A stretch of DNA of 64,000 bases, from NCBI RefSeq assembly GCF_947495145.1, contig NZ_CANLXP010000008.1, positions 1 to 64,000 of the forward strand. Reading direction: 5' to 3'. A program made the position numbers and the translations under genes. This document shows, one piece after another, positions 61,082 to 64,000 of this stretch; the stretch's first letter is position 1, and every line of letters starts with the position of its first letter. This DNA is from an uncultured Arthrobacter sp. (GTDB taxonomy: Bacteria > Actinomycetota > Actinomycetes > Actinomycetales > Micrococcaceae). Under the pieces are notes generated by a model that was not told where the DNA came from, did not search any database, and saw only the letters and a list, made by a program, of their open reading frames with translations.

Positions 61082-62758
61082 TTACGCGGTCAGGAAGCCG
61101 GCGTAAAACTCGCGGAGCTTTTCGCCGCCGTTCTGCTTCCAGGTGGCGATCTCTGAATCGAGGTCCTTCAGGCTCTTGCGGCCGCGGGCGATGTCCTTGG
61201 CGAGGTCGTCGAACGGTGCGCCGAGGGAGCCGTACTGCGGCGGCTCCTGGATCTGCATGCCGAAGAAGACGTCTTCCTGGACGAAGGGGGCCTGGCGTGC
61301 CTCCCACTCCGTCTTGGCCTGGACGAAACCGGGGTACTGGACCTGCGAGTTGACTGTGGGCGGGCTCACCAGGAACTGGTACGTGCTCGTGACTTCCGCG
61401 CGCCCGAGGTCAGTCATCTGCGGGATGTTCTGGTCATCGCGCTCGAAGTGTTTGCCCTCGACCCCGCTGGTGATGAGGAGGTTCTCCTCAGTGCCGAACG
61501 GTGCGGCCATGAAGTTTGCCAGTGCCAGCAGTTCTTCAACCCTGGCCGGGTCGTCGGTCTTCTTGATGAAACTGAAGATTCCGGCGGGCTGGCCGCTGAA
61601 GAGGACCGGATCACCGCCGTCGGGCGCGAAGAAGTCCATGGGCTGCATGTTGAAGTCAGGGTTGGTGGGCAGCACGCGGCCGAGTGCCTCGTGCCAGCCG
61701 CCGACGCCGTCGACCGTCATCAGCGTGGCGCCGGATTCGAAGCGCGGCTTTGCCTGCTGGGCGTTGCCCGCAACGGCGTCGGGGTGGACGGCTCCGGACT
61801 TGAAGAGCTTGATGATCCACTCCAGGGCGGCGCGGTATTCCTCTGTCTCGAACTTGTTCACCAGCGTGCCGTCCACGAGCTTCCATTTGGGAACGACCCC
61901 GTGCATCAGCTGGGCACCGTTCCAGACGTCCTCGGAACCCCAGCGGTTCTTCGAAGGGTCGGTGATCTCCTTGGCGATGGCGATGTACTCATCTGCTGTC
62001 TTCGGCTGTTCGAGGCCCATTTCCTCGAACAGGTCCGTGCGGTAGAAGAACGCATCATTGACCAGTGGGGTGGGCATGGGCAGTCCGTAGAGGCCGCCCT
62101 CGAAGCAGCTGTACTTCCACGCCGCCGTCGGAATGTTGGCCAGGTTGGGGTACTTCTCGACCTTGTCACCCGCAAGATAGGGGGAAAGGTCCGTGAACAG
62201 GCCCTTGGCTGCCTGCCCGAAACGCGGCGGGATGTTCCAGGACGGGATGACCACCCAGTCGGGAACGTCGCGCGGTGAGGCGAGGACGGTCTGGATCTTG
62301 TCGCCGTAGGTATTGCCGTCATTGGCCTGGAATTCGACGGTGGCGCCGAGGCGCTCGTTCACCGCCTGGTAGTACGCGTTATCCGGCAGGCCGCGGGGAA
62401 TGGCCCACCACGCGGGCGACATTGCCGTGTAGGCGCCGCCGCTTCCGGGAGGCTTCGGAACGGACTTGACCAGTTTGGTGGGGATGGTCGTGAAGCCCGG
62501 CGTGGACCCGTTGACGCCCGGAATGTCGGGCTGAACCAGGTTCATCGGGATGTACTTGGGCACAAGCTTGGCGACGGCGTCCGCCAGCCCGCCGGCCGTC
62601 GTCGCCTGTGGAACGGATGCGCTTGTGCTGCACGCGGTCAGCAGTGTGGGGGAGGCGGCGAGGAAGGCGGCTCCGCCCAGCAGGCCGAGGAAAGACCGGC
62701 GGCCCAGGGGCTTGCGGCTTTCAGTAACCGGGTTGAAGCCGTGGGAATGGTTTGGCAT
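61082..62758 (-). CDS. ABC sugar-binding lipoprotein, LplA/YtcQ type
   Basis: 558 residues from ATG 62758 (AAGGAG upstream); ATG 62788 would add ten. Tat-like twin arginine GRRSFLGLLGGAAFLA and lipobox LLTAC. This is the large (about 540-560 residue) LplA/YtcQ group; it has VIPSWNIPPRFGQAAKGLF and WVPGLP-type interior blocks not found in the smaller proteins. It should bind an oligosaccharide for the two permeases downstream. Divergent from the GH3 gene, with several GAAGCGCTTC operators between. Confidence 0.92.
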   Translation of the reverse strand: MPNHSHGFNPVTESRKPLGRRSFLGLLGGAAFLAASPTLLTACSTSASVPQATTAGGLADAVAKLVPKYIPMNLVQPDIPGVNGSTPGFTTIPTKLVKSVPKPPGSGGAYTAMSPAWWAIPRGLPDNAYYQAVNERLGATVEFQANDGNTYGDKIQTVLASPRDVPDWVVIPSWNIPPRFGQAAKGLFTDLSPYLAGDKVEKYPNLANIPTAAWKYSCFEGGLYGLPMPTPLVNDAFFYRTDLFEEMGLEQPKTADEYIAIAKEITDPSKNRWGSEDVWNGAQLMHGVVPKWKLVDGTLVNKFETEEYRAALEWIIKLFKSGAVHPDAVAGNAQQAKPRFESGATLMTVDGVGGWHEALGRVLPTNPDFNMQPMDFFAPDGGDPVLFSGQPAGIFSFIKKTDDPARVEELLALANFMAAPFGTEENLLITSGVEGKHFERDDQNIPQMTDLGRAEVTSTYQFLVSPPTVNSQVQYPGFVQAKTEWEARQAPFVQEDVFFGMQIQEPPQYGSLGAPFDDLAKDIARGRKSLKDLDSEIATWKQNGGEKLREFYAGFLTA

Positions 62759-62841
62759 GGTGCACTCCTTCGTGTCCAGGCGCGCCAATGGGGCGCTGTG
62801 GTGGTTTGCAATGCGAATTGGTGGCGCGTCGGCTGGGCTGA

Positions 62842-62865
62842 ATCAGTCGAAGCGCTTCGATTGAT
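62842..62865 (-). promoter_or_regulatory. operator upstream of the LplA-type binding protein
   Basis: TCGAAGCGCTTCGA (62847-62860) is a perfect 14-base palindrome, extended on both sides to ATCAG...TTGAT (24 bases with one mismatch pair). It lies 88 bases upstream of the binding-protein start. Confidence 0.8.
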
Positions 62866-62947
62866 CCAACCGTAGGGCATCTTCCGTCTCGAGACAAGAG
62901 GAAATTGTGTTGCGTATCACAGCGGTTGCTGTCAGCATGGTGGTCGA

Positions 62948-62967
62948 GAAGCGCTGTGCAAGCGCTT
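62948..62967 (+). promoter_or_regulatory. paired operators upstream of the GH3 gene
   Basis: GAAGCGCT (62948-62955) and AAGCGCTT (62960-62967) lie 12 bases apart, matching the core of the palindrome at 62847. They lie 31-51 bases before the GH3 start. Confidence 0.65.
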
Positions 62968-62998
62968 AAACAATCCTCCCAGTGATCGGAACTCCTTC

Positions 62999-64000
62999 GT
63001 GACCGAAACCCGTCTGGCCATCCGCACCGCGCAGGGCATACTCGCCACACTGTCCCAGGCTCAGAAGATTTCGCTGCTTCACCAGCATTCGCCCGCCGTT
63101 CCCGACGCCGGTCTGGCCTACTTCCACACGGGCGCGGAGGCAGCGCACGGCGTCGCCTGGCTCGGTGATGCGACGGTTTTTCCGCAGACCGTCGGCCTCG
63201 CAGCCACCTGGGACGAGGACCTGCTGCGGCGGGTTGGGCGGGCGGTCGGCGTCGAGATGCGGGCAAAGAAGGCCGCCGATCCGACCGTGAGCCTGAACGT
63301 CTGGGCGCCCGTGGTCAATCCGCTCCGGCACCCGCTGTGGGGCCGGAATGAGGAGGGTTTTTCGGAGGATTCCGGGCTCACCGCTTCGCTGGCCACGGCC
63401 TACTGTGAAGGGCTGAAGGGTGATTCCGCCGAGCAGTGGCTGACCGTCCCCACGCTGAAGCACTTCCTCGGCTACAACAACGAGCGCGACCGGAACGTCA
63501 CTTCCAGCCAGCTGCCGCCGCGCGTCCTGCATGAATACGAACTGCCCGCCTACCGACAGCCCATCGAATCGGGTGCCGCGGGCGCGGTCATGCTGTCCTA
63601 CAACCTGGTCAACGGGCGGCCCGCACACGTCTCCGATCTGGTGGCCGAACACCTGCGCACGTGGCGCAATGGCGACTCACTCGCTGTCGTGACGGACGCC
63701 GGCGCACCGTCCTCCCTGTTCTCGGCGGAGAAGTATTTCGACGACGGCGCTTCTGCCTACGCAGCTGCCCTGCGTGCCGGCGTCGACAGTTTCACGGACG
63801 ACGGCGACGACTCCGCGCCGTCCATTGCCTACCTTGAGGAGGCGCTGGACCGCGGGCTCATCTCTGTCGCGGATATCGATGCAGCGGTCCTTCGCCTGCT
63901 CACGCTGCGTGAACGTACGGGCGAGTTCGAGTACGACGGCGGCGTGTATGGGTCGATCCCTGCGGATGAGCTTCTGACTCCCGAGCACGCTGCCCTTGCC
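62999..64000 (+). CDS. glycoside hydrolase family 3, partial (runs off the window)
   Basis: 334 residues visible from GTG 62999, continuing past 64000. N-terminal GH3 barrel: LSQAQKISLLHQHSPAVPDAG in parts, LNVWAPVVNPLRHPLWGRNEEGF (in parts), LKHFLGYNNERDRN with the KHF motif, and the nucleophile Asp233 in VVTDAGAPS (most members have SDW). No signal peptide, so cytoplasmic. Beside an alpha-xylosidase it is probably a beta-glucosidase or beta-xylosidase finishing xyloglucan oligosaccharides. The operators at 62948-62967 place it in the LacI copy 3 regulon. Confidence 0.88.
   Translation, partial: MTETRLAIRTAQGILATLSQAQKISLLHQHSPAVPDAGLAYFHTGAEAAHGVAWLGDATVFPQTVGLAATWDEDLLRRVGRAVGVEMRAKKAADPTVSLNVWAPVVNPLRHPLWGRNEEGFSEDSGLTASLATAYCEGLKGDSAEQWLTVPTLKHFLGYNNERDRNVTSSQLPPRVLHEYELPAYRQPIESGAAGAVMLSYNLVNGRPAHVSDLVAEHLRTWRNGDSLAVVTDAGAPSSLFSAEKYFDDGASAYAAALRAGVDSFTDDGDDSAPSIAYLEEALDRGLISVADIDAAVLRLLTLRERTGEFEYDGGVYGSIPADELLTPEHAALA

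Noticed and set aside
10600-63800. Frequent GACGACGGC/CGACGACGGCG words that looked like an uptake or repeat sequence
   Set aside because: Most are Asp-Asp-Gly codons in high-GC genes; positions and orientation show no pattern.
1-64000. CRISPR arrays, transposases, integrases, prophage genes
   Set aside because: I found no regular spaced repeats and no protein with such motifs; the toxin-antitoxin module and the lone ATPase are the only mobile-looking genes.

Overview
The window is high-GC DNA with dense, short-spaced genes, frequent ATGA/GTGA stop-start overlaps and GTG starts. It suggests an actinobacterium of the Micrococcaceae (Arthrobacter-like). The products point the same way: DUF1206, DUF1508, a TipA-type MerR regulator, a Cds1-type PLP enzyme, a fused rhamnulose-phosphate aldolase/dehydrogenase and many LacI-controlled sugar loci. 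The genus is an inference from gene content. I see no rRNA, tRNA, CRISPR array, prophage or transposase.

Region 1 (1-10.6 kb) is ordinary chromosome: an ArsR regulator, DUF1508, two alpha/beta hydrolases, an AlkZ-like winged-helix protein, RecQ followed by a ZIP-like membrane protein, an APC permease, an AI-2E family permease, and a TipA-like MerR regulator that has an internal Shine-Dalgarno and start for its ligand-binding half.

Region 2 (10.6-15.2 kb) is decaying. It holds the C-terminal remnants of a divergent LysR/tartrate-dehydrogenase pair, a twice-deleted glycerate kinase running in frame into a MazEF-like toxin-antitoxin module, an intact Cds1-like enzyme, a broken RibD/DHFR-like gene, and a secreted M15-like gene frameshifted in a GC repeat. 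A DUF1206 protein and a lone AAA ATPase follow.

Region 3 (17.5-25.3 kb) is an arabinan/arabinoside locus: LacI regulator, binding protein, two permeases, GH51 arabinofuranosidase and a GH2 enzyme. Two copies of a CATCGATG operator lie at a well-formed promoter. Region 4 (25.2-29.8 kb) is unrelated: DUF1232, a frameshifted lipoprotein, a CNNM/HlyC-type protein, an EamA exporter and a PAP2 phosphatase.

Region 5 (29.8-53.4 kb) is a rhamnose and rhamnogalacturonan-I island. The leftward operon is rhaI, aldolase/dehydrogenase, rhaB, Gfo/Idh/MocA, DUF6807 and cupin. The rightward operon is rhaM, a second Gfo/Idh/MocA and a beta-propeller glycosidase. Then come a PL11 rhamnogalacturonan lyase, a CE7 esterase, and a binding protein/permease/permease/YesL-like/GH42 operon that resembles the Bacillus subtilis yes cluster. 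A shared operator (TGAAWCGATTCA, allowing one TGAG variant) ties three of its promoters to the local LacI regulator.

Region 6 (53.4-64 kb) holds a lipoprotein, a TPP enzyme and a xyloside locus: a YicI-like GH31 alpha-xylosidase, LacI regulator, two permeases, a binding protein and a GH3 enzyme cut by the window end. It is tied together by TCGAAGCGCTTCGA-type operators. None of the three ABC importers has an ATPase gene here, so a shared MsmX/UgpC-type ATPase elsewhere is expected. Together the genes describe uptake of pectin and hemicellulose oligosaccharides and their breakdown inside the cell, with at least one secreted lyase.
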